A stretch of DNA of 64,000 nt from Dyella japonica A8 (GTDB lineage: Bacteria; Pseudomonadota; Gammaproteobacteria; Xanthomonadales; Rhodanobacteraceae), in the NCBI RefSeq assembly GCF_000725385.1, contig NZ_CP008884.1:2790001-2854000 (forward strand), written 5' to 3'. The translations under genes were made by a program, and so were the position numbers. This document shows positions 49,493 to 58,472 of the stretch, piece after piece. How positions within the stretch are numbered: the first letter of the stretch is position 1; the number at the start of each line of letters is the position of its first letter. A model generated the notes under the pieces. It searched no databases. It worked only from the letters and a program-made list of their open reading frames with translations, and was not told where the DNA came from.

Positions 49493-49614
49493 GCGTGTCG
49501 AGGGGTGTCCGAAAGCAACCCCAAGCTTGAACGCGGAGACTTAGCTGAGCATTAGAACTCTCGCCGTGCGTGTGCGACTTGTCCACAACCGCATCGCGCC
49601 CCCTACAATGGGTC

Positions 49615-50289
49615 ATGCGCATACTGGTGGTTGAAGACGACGCGATGATCGCCGACGCGGTGCTGCAGGCACTGCGCGATGCCGCGTACGCGGCCGACCG
49701 CGTCGGGGATGGTCAGTCGGCGATGGCCGCGTTATCCGGGCACAACTACGACGCGGTGCTGCTGGACCTTGGCCTCCCTCGCAAGGACGGCATGGACGTG
49801 CTGCGTCATATCCGCGAGGCCGGAGACGCAGTTCCCGTGCTGGTGATGACGGCGCGTGATGCCGTCGCCGAACGCATCGCCACGCTGGACCTGGGCGCTG
49901 ACGACTACCTCGTCAAGCCGTTCGACGTGAACGAGCTGCTCGCTCGCCTGCGTGCCGTGGGGCGCCGCCTCGCGGGGCAGGCCACCAGTGAGTTGGTGCA
50001 TGGCGCGCTCTCGCTCAATCCGGGCACGCATCGCGCGCGCTTCGGCGAGACCGAATGCGAGTTGTCGGCGCGCGAATTCGCGTTGCTGCAGGCGCTGGTG
50101 CTGCGTCGTGGCGCCATCGTCTCGCGCGAGAATCTGGAAACGGCGATCTACGGCTGGAACGAGGAAGTGGAGAGCAATGCCGTGGAATTTCTCATCCACC
50201 GTGCGCGCAGAAAACTGGGCGTATCGGTGATTCGCAACGTGCGAGGCGTCGGATGGACACTGGGCAACCCGCCAACACGCGATCCCTGA
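49615..50289 (+). CDS. OmpR/PhoB-family response regulator
   Basis: A protein of 224 residues: receiver domain with LVVEDDAMIADAV (acidic pocket), phospho-acceptor Asp in AVLLDLGLPRKDG, and Lys in YLVKPF, followed by a winged-helix domain ending RNVRGVGWTLG. The start is the ATG at 49615. The partner kinase gene starts inside this gene's 3' end. The divergent location beside the efflux operon suggests it controls that operon (inference). Confidence 0.94.
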   Translation: MRILVVEDDAMIADAVLQALRDAAYAADRVGDGQSAMAALSGHNYDAVLLDLGLPRKDGMDVLRHIREAGDAVPVLVMTARDAVAERIATLDLGADDYLVKPFDVNELLARLRAVGRRLAGQATSELVHGALSLNPGTHRARFGETECELSAREFALLQALVLRRGAIVSRENLETAIYGWNEEVESNAVEFLIHRARRKLGVSVIRNVRGVGWTLGNPPTRDP

Positions 50290-51593
50290 GGATCCAGCTT
50301 TCGCTGTGGATGGCGGCGGCTATCCTGGTGGTGGGCAGCGTCGCGGGTATCGCGTCGTTCTACTTCGCGTTTGACGAGGCCCACAGCCTGCAGGACGAAA
50401 CCCTGCGGCAGGTCAGCCGCATCATCACCCGCATGCCGCCAGAGCTGGTCGATCCATGGGGTGTGTTGGGGGAGGACGCCGCCTCGCCCGAATCCGTGGT
50501 CGTCGTCCGCCTTGGTAATAGCAATACACACGGCGCCTGCGGAGCACCGCAAGGTATCGCGCTGCCTTGTGACCTGCACGATGGCTTTCACACGCTGCCC
50601 CTGGGCGGCGCCCGTTGGCGTGTGCTCGTGGCCTCCAATACAACAGGGCGGCGTCTTGCCATTGCCCAGCCGACATCCCTGCGCGACGAGATTGCCCGGG
50701 ACGGCTCGCTGCGCATCGTGATGCTGATGTTTTGCCTGCTGGCCGCTCTTGTTCCGCTGATGGCGTTGATCGTTCGCCGCATGTTGTCGCCGGTGGCACG
50801 GCTGGCCGAGCGACTCGACAACACCGGCGACCATGTCATCGACGCGCTGCCAGAGAACGATATTCCTTCCGAAGTCGCGCCCTTCGTCCGCTCGATCAAC
50901 CGCCTGCTTGCCAGATTGCGGGATTCCATGGCACAGCAGCGCCGTTTCGTGGCCGATGCGGCCCATGAACTGCGTTCACCGCTCGCTGCGCTCAATCTGC
51001 AGATGCAAAACCTTGGCAGGGCGGACCTTCCCCCCGATACGCAGGCGCGGCTGGAGTCCGTGAGGGCAGGCCTTTCCCGCAGCACACACCTGATCGGTCA
51101 GCTGTTGTCGCTGGCACGCCTCCAGCACGATGCGCAGCCCACGCCTGAACTAACCTCCCTGCGGGAGGTGGTGGGGCAGGTGGTGAACGAGGCGGATGCC
51201 TATGCCGTGAGCAAGCACATCGACCTGGGCGTGGAAAGGCTCGATGCCGTGGAACTCGTCATCGACCGGCAGGCGCTGCATGCCGCCTTGCGCAACCTGG
51301 TCGACAACGCCATCCGCTATACGCCACCTGGCGGCCGGGTGGATATACGCGTCCAGCGCTCGGATGCGTGGCTGCGCATCGAGGTCGAAGACAACGGACC
51401 AGGCATTCCGCCGGAAGACCTGGCGCGGGTGTGTGAGCCGTTCTTTCGCGGGCAGGGCTCCGGTGAAACCGGCAGCGGCCTCGGCTTGGCCATTGTCCAG
51501 AACGCGGCGCGCAGCATGCGAGGGGAGTTGACGCTGGCCTCCACCAGCCACGGTCTGGTGGCCGGCCTGCGTGTTCCCGTGCCCCAGGGCTGA
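50253..51593 (+). CDS. Sensor histidine kinase
   Basis: An inner-membrane kinase of 446 residues: membrane segments at about 15-38 and 160-180 flank a periplasmic sensor domain, then a HAMP region (RRMLSPVARLAERLDN), the phospho-acceptor His in FVADAAHELRSPLAALNLQ, and the ATPase motifs NLVDNAIRYTPPGG (N), VEDNGPGIPPE (G1) and GSGLGLAIV (G2). The start is the ATG at 50253, overlapping the regulator gene by 37 bases; a longer upstream frame is only the regulator's shadow. The periplasmic part contains two cysteines (HGACGAP and LPCDLHD) that could form a disulfide. Confidence 0.93.
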   Translation: MDTGQPANTRSLRIQLSLWMAAAILVVGSVAGIASFYFAFDEAHSLQDETLRQVSRIITRMPPELVDPWGVLGEDAASPESVVVVRLGNSNTHGACGAPQGIALPCDLHDGFHTLPLGGARWRVLVASNTTGRRLAIAQPTSLRDEIARDGSLRIVMLMFCLLAALVPLMALIVRRMLSPVARLAERLDNTGDHVIDALPENDIPSEVAPFVRSINRLLARLRDSMAQQRRFVADAAHELRSPLAALNLQMQNLGRADLPPDTQARLESVRAGLSRSTHLIGQLLSLARLQHDAQPTPELTSLREVVGQVVNEADAYAVSKHIDLGVERLDAVELVIDRQALHAALRNLVDNAIRYTPPGGRVDIRVQRSDAWLRIEVEDNGPGIPPEDLARVCEPFFRGQGSGETGSGLGLAIVQNAARSMRGELTLASTSHGLVAGLRVPVPQG

Positions 51594-51731
51594 CATTCCG
51601 GATGTGGTGAAGGTTTCGCTGCCGCTGGCACGTTCCTTGAATCTCCTTTGCCCAGAGAACCACCACGTCATCCCCGCATCAAGTTCCACGCCTGATCGGC
51701 GTCGCCATCCAGGGCGGCGATGGGAGGGGCT

Positions 51732-51986
51732 ATGCGTTACTCAGCGGCTGCTGCAATGGAAATGAATTTCACCCTTGTCGACGAGCTTGGCGAACCTGTC
51801 GAGGTGTTCTGCGAGGTGTTCGAGCGCGGCGAGGCGGTGTACTGGCGCGCGTGGCTGTATGGGTTTGCCACGCTGCTGGAAACGCTGGAAGGTCGTGCCG
51901 CGCACGAATCGATCATTCCGGGGCAGATCCAGGCGGAGATCATGGTGCGCGGCATTCGCGCGCATGCTGACCCGGAAGGGCAATAA
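51732..51986 (+). CDS. Small hypothetical protein
   Basis: 84 residues, acidic, with no membrane segment. NFTLVDELGEPVEVFCEVFERGEAVYWRAWLYGFATLLETLEGR forms the main body and looks like a small alpha/beta domain. GGGAGGGG precedes the ATG at 51732. It lies alone after the histidine kinase and is followed by an 11-bp-arm hairpin (52001-52030). I do not recognise the family. Confidence 0.6.
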   Translation: MRYSAAAAMEMNFTLVDELGEPVEVFCEVFERGEAVYWRAWLYGFATLLETLEGRAAHESIIPGQIQAEIMVRGIRAHADPEGQ

Positions 51987-52000
51987 CTGACACTACGCAC

Positions 52001-52030
52001 CGTGACCAGCGGTTGCTGTCGCTGGTCACG
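52001..52030 (+). terminator. Hairpin after the small hypothetical gene
   Basis: Perfect 11-bp arms CGTGACCAGCG and CGCTGGTCACG around an 8-base loop start 15 bases after the stop. No T-run follows, so it is a hairpin of uncertain function, possibly a Rho-dependent end or a stabiliser. Confidence 0.5.
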
Positions 52031-52279
52031 CATGCGGGCATGCAAGGCACGAGTCGGTTCGTGACTCCGGGCAAGGCCCGGCCTGCGCAGGTGAGGACTG
52101 TTCCCGCCGTCATGGCCGTGGGAGCACGCCATTGTTCACCCCCGCAACACCGGACATCCGCAACGCTCATTCCCCGTGATGCCCTGTGATGGCATGCCGT
52201 TTCGTGCCCGGTGGCCGGTCGCTTGCGGCGTCAGGGCGGGAATGGATGTTGCCGGGCGCAGGCCCCGCTGCGCGTCGTG

Positions 52280-52313
52280 TTGAAATACTCCTGGGGAGTA
52301 TGCAAGATATATT
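52280..52313 (+). promoter_or_regulatory. FrmR operator/promoter
   Basis: Just upstream of frmR lies the inverted repeat ATACTCC-TGG-GGAGTAT (52285-52301), overlapped by a -35-like TTGAAA (52280-52285) and followed by a -10-like AAGATA at 18 bases. FrmR/RcnR-family repressors bind GC-tracts flanked by A/T inverted repeats of exactly this style. A second, weaker site with TACTGGGTA on the complement lies at about 52315-52325. Position between the promoter boxes suits autorepression of frmR-frmA. Confidence 0.75.
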
Positions 52314-52340
52314 CCTACCCAGTACCTGGCGAGGCCCGCC

Positions 52341-52616
52341 ATGCCGCACACCGCCGAAGAGAAGAAACGCGTCCTTGCCCGTGTCCGCCGGGTGCGGGGC
52401 CAACTTGATGCGCTGGAGCTGGCGCTGGAGAAGGGGGCGGAATGCGGGCCCATCCTCCAGCAGATTGCCGCCGTGCGAGGGGCCATCAACGGGCTGATGG
52501 CCGGCGTGCTGGAGAGCCACCTGCGCGAGGAGTTCTCGCACCTGGCGCAAGCTAACGGCACGCCGGACAAGTCCATCGACGAGGTGGTGTCCCTGGTGCG
52601 CTCCTATCTTCGTTAA
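52341..52616 (+). CDS. frmR: Formaldehyde-responsive repressor FrmR (CsoR/RcnR family)
   Basis: A small all-helical repressor of 91 residues that leaves DNA when formaldehyde cross-links its N-terminal Pro to the active Cys. Both key residues are present: Pro2 after the initiator Met ([21 protein letters not shown]) and Cys35 in [16 protein letters not shown]; His at about residue 60 (ESHLREE) fits the family. It lies 63 bases before frmA and shares its transcript with it. Being followed by frmA rather than a metal exporter supports FrmR over RcnR. Confidence 0.92.
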   Translation: MPHTAEEKKRVLARVRRVRGQLDALELALEKGAECGPILQQIAAVRGAINGLMAGVLESHLREEFSHLAQANGTPDKSIDEVVSLVRSYLR

Positions 52617-53789
<1,173 letters not shown>

Positions 53790-53800
53790 AGTGACAAGGC

Positions 53801-53834
53801 GCATCGCATCGCCGCGATGACGGCGATGCGATGC
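53801..53834 (+). terminator. Hairpin after frmA
   Basis: Perfect 13-bp arms (53801-53813 and 53822-53834) around an 8-base loop stand 11 bases after the frmA stop. No T-run follows, so its role as terminator or partial attenuator before the GFA gene is uncertain. Confidence 0.5.
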
Positions 53835-53875
53835 CGCTAAGATGGCCCGGTCAACGGTGACGGTGAGAGCGTGTC

Positions 53876-54292
53876 GTGACGACCCAGCATGTCTTCAAGA
53901 CGCTGACGGGGCGGTGCTATTGCGGCGAGGTGAGGTATCAGGTGGAGGACGCGTTTCTTTACGCGGCCAATTGCCACTGCTCACAATGCCGGCGGACAAC
54001 CGGCTCGGCCTTCAAGCCCTTCGCGGGCATCGAGCGGGAGAAATTGCGTGTGACGCAGGGCGGCGGGTATTTGCTGGTCGTCGGCGAAGCGAACGGGCAT
54101 GACGCGCATTGCGGCCGTTGCGGGTCGCTGCTCTATTCGGTGGTGCGCGATGGTGCGTTCGTCCACGTAACCATGGGAACGCTGGTGGATACGCCGGCCA
54201 TTCGCCCGCAGAAACATATTTTCGTGGGTTCGAAGGCGCCGTGGTTTGATATCACGGACGACCTTCCGCAGTACGTCGAACTCCCCGGCTGA
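53876..54292 (+). CDS. GFA-family (glutathione-dependent formaldehyde-activating enzyme-like) protein
   Basis: A zinc-binding protein of 138 residues of the Gfa/CENP-V fold. CYCGEVRYQV, NCHCSQCRRTTGSAF and HCGRCGS give the Cys-x-Cys and Cys-x2-Cys zinc ligands. True Gfa is thought to speed condensation of glutathione with formaldehyde, but many family members do other things; here its place directly after frmR-frmA supports a formaldehyde role. The start is GTG at 53876. A strong bidirectional terminator follows 8 bases after the stop. Confidence 0.86.
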   Translation: MTTQHVFKTLTGRCYCGEVRYQVEDAFLYAANCHCSQCRRTTGSAFKPFAGIEREKLRVTQGGGYLLVVGEANGHDAHCGRCGSLLYSVVRDGAFVHVTMGTLVDTPAIRPQKHIFVGSKAPWFDITDDLPQYVELPG

Positions 54293-54299
54293 GAGAGAG

Positions 54300-54324
54300 A
54301 AAACCCCGCGTTTGGCGGGGTTTT
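54300..54324. terminator. Bidirectional rho-independent terminator
   Basis: A 10-bp stem AAAACCCCGC (54300-54309) / GCGGGGTTTT (54315-54324) with loop GTTTG. The A and T runs make it work from both sides, ending the GFA gene (+) and the small gene at 54330-54503 (-). Confidence 0.92.
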
Positions 54325-54329
54325 CTGCA

Positions 54330-54503
54330 TCAGGCGCTGAGCCCGGGCAATGCCTGGAGGCGACGGTGATAAGTCGCGTCCGTTTCCTTGTAGAGGCCGG
54401 ACCAGGGATCCAGAACATAACCCTCGGTGGGTTCCTGCGATACACGCCGGACCTGGGGGTGTTCCGCGCTGGCAATCGGCGCATCAAGGGTCGTGGGATC
54501 CAT
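54330..54503 (-). CDS. Small conserved-looking protein, 57 residues
   Basis: A short minus-strand gene. ATG at 54503 is preceded by GGAGT at ideal distance. The protein is soluble and begins MDPTTLDAPIASAEHPQVRR; it then contains GYVLDPWSGLYKETDATY, a compact aromatic/acidic motif, and ends LPGLSA. It stops at 54330, only 5 bases before the shared terminator, which suits a real gene ending. I do not recognise the family and propose no function. The neighbouring promoter region to the right is shared divergently with the gene at 54759. Confidence 0.65.
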   Translation of the reverse strand: MDPTTLDAPIASAEHPQVRRVSQEPTEGYVLDPWSGLYKETDATYHRRLQALPGLSA

Positions 54504-54758
54504 ATGCACTCCTGTCGGTTGTCGCGTGGGAAGGTCAGCCTAGCGAGCCGATCGTTGGTCGCCGGTTAAAGCAACAGCATGTTTTGGCGAACGCAATTCT
54601 TATGAAATTGCCGGGAAATAGGGGTTTTTGACGCCATGATGACGGCGCGATGGCAGGGCCGGGATGGCGTGGCCATGCGCTGCAGGCCCTGGCTCTTTAT
54701 CGCGCACGGGCGAAGCGTGCAAGAATGAGTGCCCCTCCGCGCCACGGCGCCGCTTGCG

Positions 54759-55040
54759 ATGGCCATCAACAAAGACGCCTATCGGCAGTTCCAGGAAGAG
54801 CTGGCCGCACTCGACAAGGATCAGGAAAAGCGTCGAACGGAATCGAAAGAAGTACCGAAGGAGCGTGCCCGGCGCGAGTTCCTGGCGTTGCGCGAGCGTT
54901 ACAAGCTGAGCGTGGCCGACGTAGTGGCCTTTTTCCCGGAGGAAGAGGGCATTGTCTACCTGCAGGGGCTGATCGCCGCGGCGGAGTCGGCGCCGCCGCG
55001 CAAGCGCCGCGTCAGTCGCAAGGTGGCCGAGCAGGACTAA
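54759..55040 (+). CDS. Small charged helical hypothetical protein
   Basis: 93 residues, strongly charged. The first half (KDAYRQFQEELAALDKDQEKRRTESKEV) predicts a coiled coil; the rest is RARREFLALRERYKLSVADVVAFF and a basic tail PPRKRRVSRKVAEQD. The helix-then-basic-tail layout recalls H-NS-like nucleoid proteins, but the YxxPxxxxxWxGRGR DNA motif of H-NS is absent, so this is only a loose comparison. The start is the ATG at 54759; the ATG-like codon at 54729 has no better site. Confidence 0.6.
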   Translation: MAINKDAYRQFQEELAALDKDQEKRRTESKEVPKERARREFLALRERYKLSVADVVAFFPEEEGIVYLQGLIAAAESAPPRKRRVSRKVAEQD

Positions 55041-55101
55041 GCGCACTTTGCGTGCGTGCGCGGGGGCGATAGCATCCGCCATCCCTTCGCGAGGTGTCCG
55101 G

Positions 55102-56040
55102 ATGTCGCGTTTCGTGTTCGCTGCCGTACTCGCCCTGCTGTGTGCCGATGTCGCCGCACAGGATGTCGCGCCCACCGTTTTCGCGCCGGGCGTGATTTCC
55201 GGTCCGCTGCACGACAGCGCACCCGCTTTTACCCCGGACGGTTGCACCGTCTATTTCACGCGCAGCGATGGCACGAACTCCAGCATCCTGGTCAGCCATC
55301 TCGACAACGGGCACTGGTCCACGCCGACGGTTGCCGAGTTCTCGGGACAGTGGAGCGACATGGAGCCGGCCATGTCGCCGGACGGTCGTTTCCTTGTCTT
55401 CATATCCAACCGGCCGAAGACGCCGGCGGGCAAGCCGCTGGACGGGTTCTTCATGGGGCGCAGTTTTCCCGGGCACGGCGGCAACCTCTGGAAGGTGACG
55501 TGGGAGAACGGCAAGTGGAGTCGTCCCGCGCGCCTGCCGGACAACGTCAACCGCAGCGATTCGACCTTCGCGCCCGCCGTGGCATCCGATGGCACCCTGT
55601 ATTTCATGCATCCGGGCCCTGATCCGAAGCACTTCCAGTTGTTCCGTGCGGCCTGGCATCGCAACGGTTACGACACACCACAAGCCCTGCCTTTCAGTGA
55701 TGGGCACGTGACCGATGTCGATCCGGCAGTGGCACCCGACGAATCGTTCGTGGTGTTCGGCTCCAGCCGTTCGCCGGCACGGCAGATCGACCTTTTCATC
55801 GTGTTTCGCGACCACGGTGAATGGGGCACGCCCATTCACCTGGGCAACGGCGTGAACAGCGCAGGCTCCGACGCGGAAGCGCGCCTGAGCCCCGATCACC
55901 AGACCTTGTTCTTCGCCAGCGATCGCCTGGAAGAGATCGCGCCCGGCACCGTGCGCGCAGGCTGGGACAACGGCAAGTACAACATATGGCAGGTGCCGCT
56001 GGGATACTGGCTGGATGCGCACACGCGATCCCCACGCTGA
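55102..56040 (+). CDS. Exported PD40/TolB-like beta-propeller protein
   Basis: A protein of 312 residues with a signal peptide (FVFAAVLALLCADVAAQ, cleavage after AAQ or ADVAA). The mature part is a series of PD40 (TolB-type) propeller blades: HDSAPAFTPDGCTVYFTRSD, WSDMEPAMSPDGRFLVFISN, STFAPAVASDGTLYFM, VTDVDPAVAPDESFVVFGSS and SDAEARLSPDHQTLFFASD. Probably periplasmic, a binding or carbohydrate/peptide-interaction propeller. The start is the ATG at 55102, giving a well-formed signal peptide. Partner and substrate are unknown. Confidence 0.85.
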   Translation: MSRFVFAAVLALLCADVAAQDVAPTVFAPGVISGPLHDSAPAFTPDGCTVYFTRSDGTNSSILVSHLDNGHWSTPTVAEFSGQWSDMEPAMSPDGRFLVFISNRPKTPAGKPLDGFFMGRSFPGHGGNLWKVTWENGKWSRPARLPDNVNRSDSTFAPAVASDGTLYFMHPGPDPKHFQLFRAAWHRNGYDTPQALPFSDGHVTDVDPAVAPDESFVVFGSSRSPARQIDLFIVFRDHGEWGTPIHLGNGVNSAGSDAEARLSPDHQTLFFASDRLEEIAPGTVRAGWDNGKYNIWQVPLGYWLDAHTRSPR

Positions 56041-56120
56041 TCGCGCCGCGGGTGCAGCCGTGACGCGTCCGTAACGCGTCTTCTGCGATACAGACGTCCA
56101 AAGCTACCGGGACGTTGACC

Positions 56121-56513
56121 ATGATCGAGCAGATTCCTGGATTGCCGGCGGGAGCGCTGGGGTTTCGCGCCAGCGGGCAGGTGACCGCAAGTGATTATTC
56201 CGGCGTGTTGGTGCCGGACATCGAGGCGGCCTTTGCGGTGAACCGCAAGCTGCGCCTGCTGTACCAGATTGGCCCCGATTTCACCGGCTTCGACGCGGGC
56301 GCCATGTGGGAAGACGCGCAACTGGGTTTTCGCCACTTCAGCGGGTGGGACCGCGTGGCGCTGGTGACCGACGTGCAGTGGCTGCGCGTGACGGCCGCCG
56401 CCATGGGGTTTGCGGTGCCGGCGGAGTTCAAGCTGTTCCACAACGCCCAGTTCGACGAGGCGATGGCATGGATTGGTGAGCCGCGTCCCGCCGAGGACGA
56501 TGGGAACAAATGA
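56121..56513 (+). CDS. SpoIIAA-like (PF11964) protein
   Basis: A cytoplasmic alpha/beta protein of 130 residues. ALGFRASGQVTASDYSGVLVPDIEAAF, KLRLLYQIGPDFTGFDAGAMWEDAQLG and WDRVALVTDVQWLR match the SpoIIAA/STAS-like family found in many proteobacteria; the role of these proteins is unknown. The start is ATG 56121, two codons inside a TTG start. It ends only 51 bases before the Asn leader ORF of asnB. Confidence 0.8.
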   Translation: MIEQIPGLPAGALGFRASGQVTASDYSGVLVPDIEAAFAVNRKLRLLYQIGPDFTGFDAGAMWEDAQLGFRHFSGWDRVALVTDVQWLRVTAAAMGFAVPAEFKLFHNAQFDEAMAWIGEPRPAEDDGNK

Positions 56514-56564
56514 AACTTTTCACCGTACTTGTGTGGCGGCGCAACATGTGTTGAAGTCGGCGAC

Positions 56565-56693
56565 ATGTCCAGCATCCACGCCACGCTCTTCGCCATGACC
56601 GCCGCATCCGCGTCGGCGGCCGTGTGCCTGCGCGCGCTGAACAACAATAACGCCAATAACAATACCCGCATGAACGGGTGGGCCGGCGTGTAA
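56565..56693 (+). CDS. Asn-rich leader peptide of asnB (42 residues)
   Basis: A 42-codon ORF, ATG at 56565 to TAA at 56691-56693. It starts MSSIHATLFAMTAASA and then places Asn at residues 26, 27, 28, 29, 31, 32, 33 and 37, i.e. AAC/AAT in seven of eight consecutive codons (56640-56663). The peptide has no other apparent purpose: it stands directly before a hairpin, an antiterminator and a terminator, then asnB. It is read here as a control peptide whose translation senses charged tRNA-Asn. The ribosome site (GAAG, 8 bases before the ATG) is modest. Confidence 0.82.
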   Translation: MSSIHATLFAMTAASASAAVCLRALNNNNANNNTRMNGWAGV

Positions 56694-56752
56694 GCAGCAG
56701 CAACACACATACACACGCAAAAAGGCCCGCTCCCAGCGGGCCTTTTTGTTTT
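56664..56752 (+). promoter_or_regulatory. Transcription attenuator of asnB (asparagine-sensing)
   Basis: Alternative RNA folds can be drawn. Pause/sequester hairpin: ACCCG (56664-56668) with CGGGU (56675-56679), starting right after the Asn codons. Antiterminator: GGGUGGGCC (56676-56684) with GGCCCGCUC (56724-56732), nine pairs with two G-U. Terminator: AAAAAGGCCCGC (56719-56730) with GCGGGCCTTTTT (56736-56747), then more T. A ribosome stalled on Asn codons would cover the ACCCG strand, free GGGUGGGCC and block the terminator; one that reaches the stop (56691-56693) would cover that strand and let the terminator form. Confidence 0.8.
56719..56752 (+). terminator. Intrinsic terminator within the asnB attenuator
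   Basis: A 12-bp stem AAAAAGGCCCGC (56719-56730) / GCGGGCCTTTTT (56736-56747) with loop TCCCA, followed by GTTTTT. It lies between the leader peptide stop and asnB and has no other gene to end, except as the attenuator. Confidence 0.92.
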
Positions 56753-56786
56753 TCCGACGTCTGAAAAGCAACCAGGGAATCCACAC

Positions 56787-58460
56787 ATGTGTTCGATCTT
56801 CGGCATGTTCGATCTGCAACCCGGCGATGATCTGGCGACGTTGCGCCAGCAGGCGCTGGAGCTGTCCCAGCGGCAACGCCATCGCGGCCCGGACTGGAGC
56901 GGCGTCTTTGTCGACGCGGGCGTGATTCTTGTGCACGAGCGCCTGGCCATCGTCGACCCGGCCAGTGGCGCGCAGCCGCTGCGTTCGCGCGATGACGTAC
57001 TGGCGCTGGCGGTGAACGGCGAGATCTACAACCATCGCGAGCTGCGCGCGGCCAGCGGCTATGACTTCACCACGGGTTCCGATTGCGAGGTGATCAACGC
57101 GCTGTATCGCGAAGCCGGCGCGCCGGCCGATTGGGTGTCGAAGCTCAACGGCATCTTCGCGTTCGCACTATGGGACAGTGCCGAGTCGCGTTACGTCATT
57201 GCGCGCGATCCCATCGGCGTTTGCCCGCTTTATTGGGGGCACGATGGCGAAGGGCGTTTGTGTGTGGCCTCGGAAATGAAGTCGCTGGTGGGGCTGTGCA
57301 ACGACGTCGCGCCGTTCCCGCCAGGGCATGTCTATGACAGCGCCGACGGTGAGCTGCGTCGCTACTACCACAAGCCCTGGCGCGACTACGCCCGGACACA
57401 GGGGCGCGAGGTGGCGCCTGCGGACCTGCGCGAGGCCTTCGAGCAGGCCGTGCATCGCCAGCTGATGACCGACGTGCCTTATGGCGTGCTGCTGTCCGGT
57501 GGGCTGGACTCCTCGCTGGTGGCGGCCTGTGCCGCGCGTTTCGCCCGTCATCGCGTGGAAGACGACGACCGCGCGGAAGCCTGGTGGCCGCGCCTGCATT
57601 CCTTTGCGATCGGCCTGGAAGGCTCGCCGGATCTTGCCGCGGCGCAAGTGGCCGCGGATGCGTTGGGCACCGTGCACCACGGCTTCGTCTATACCTTCTG
57701 GGAAGGACTGGATGCGCTGCCCGAGGTGATACGCCACATCGAGACCTATGATGTGACGACCATCCGTGCCTCCACCCCGATGTATCTGCTCGCCCGACGC
57801 ATCAAGGCGATGGGCGTGAAGATGGTGCTGTCGGGCGAGGGGTCGGACGAGATCTTCGGCGGCTACCTTTATTTCCATAAGGCGCCGTCGCCGGAAGCCT
57901 TCCATGAGGAAACCGTGCGCAAGCTCGACGCCCTGCACAGCTACGACTGCCTGCGTGCGAACAAGTCGATGATGGCCTGGGGCGTGGAGGCGCGCGTGCC
58001 GTTTCTCGACCTGGCGTTCCTGGATGTCGCCATGGGCATGGACGCGCGACACAAGATGGCCGGGCAGGGACGCATCGAAAAGGCCGTGCTGCGCGAAGCG
58101 TTCCAGGGCGCGCTGCCGGACGAGATCCTGTGGCGGCAAAAAGAGCAGTTCAGCGATGGCGTCGGCTATGGGTGGATCGATGGCCTCAAGGCGCATGCCG
58201 AGCAGGCCGTGAGCGATCGCGAGTTCGCCGCAGCTGCCACACGCTTTCCGCACAACCCGCCAGCCACCAAGGAGGCGTATTTGTACCGGCGCATCTTCGA
58301 GCGCTTCTATCCGGGGCAGGCATGTGCGGAGACGGTGCCGGGCGGCAAGTCCATTGCCTGCTCGTCGCCGGCCGCGCTGGCGTGGGACCCGGCGTTTGCG
58401 GCGGCAGCGGATCCGTCGGGCCGGGCGGTGAAGGGGGTGCATCAGCAGGCGCTGGCTTGA
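56787..58460 (+). CDS. asnB: Asparagine synthetase B (glutamine-hydrolysing)
   Basis: Makes asparagine from aspartate, ATP and glutamine. It has 557 residues, the same size as E. coli AsnB. Glutaminase domain: catalytic Cys2 in MCSIFGMF, RHRGPDWSG and NGEIYNHRELR. Synthetase domain: VLLSGGLDSSLVAAC (PP-loop), LHSFAIGLEGSPDLAAAQ, and LSGEGSDEIFGGYLYFHKAP. Unlike the polysaccharide-locus AsnB-like protein at 33397, it has the true AsnB signature and is the only one preceded by the Asn attenuator. The start is the ATG at 56787, 34 bases after the attenuator terminator. Confidence 0.96.
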   Translation: MCSIFGMFDLQPGDDLATLRQQALELSQRQRHRGPDWSGVFVDAGVILVHERLAIVDPASGAQPLRSRDDVLALAVNGEIYNHRELRAASGYDFTTGSDCEVINALYREAGAPADWVSKLNGIFAFALWDSAESRYVIARDPIGVCPLYWGHDGEGRLCVASEMKSLVGLCNDVAPFPPGHVYDSADGELRRYYHKPWRDYARTQGREVAPADLREAFEQAVHRQLMTDVPYGVLLSGGLDSSLVAACAARFARHRVEDDDRAEAWWPRLHSFAIGLEGSPDLAAAQVAADALGTVHHGFVYTFWEGLDALPEVIRHIETYDVTTIRASTPMYLLARRIKAMGVKMVLSGEGSDEIFGGYLYFHKAPSPEAFHEETVRKLDALHSYDCLRANKSMMAWGVEARVPFLDLAFLDVAMGMDARHKMAGQGRIEKAVLREAFQGALPDEILWRQKEQFSDGVGYGWIDGLKAHAEQAVSDREFAAAATRFPHNPPATKEAYLYRRIFERFYPGQACAETVPGGKSIACSSPAALAWDPAFAAAADPSGRAVKGVHQQALA

Positions 58461-58472
58461 GCTTTCAGCTTC

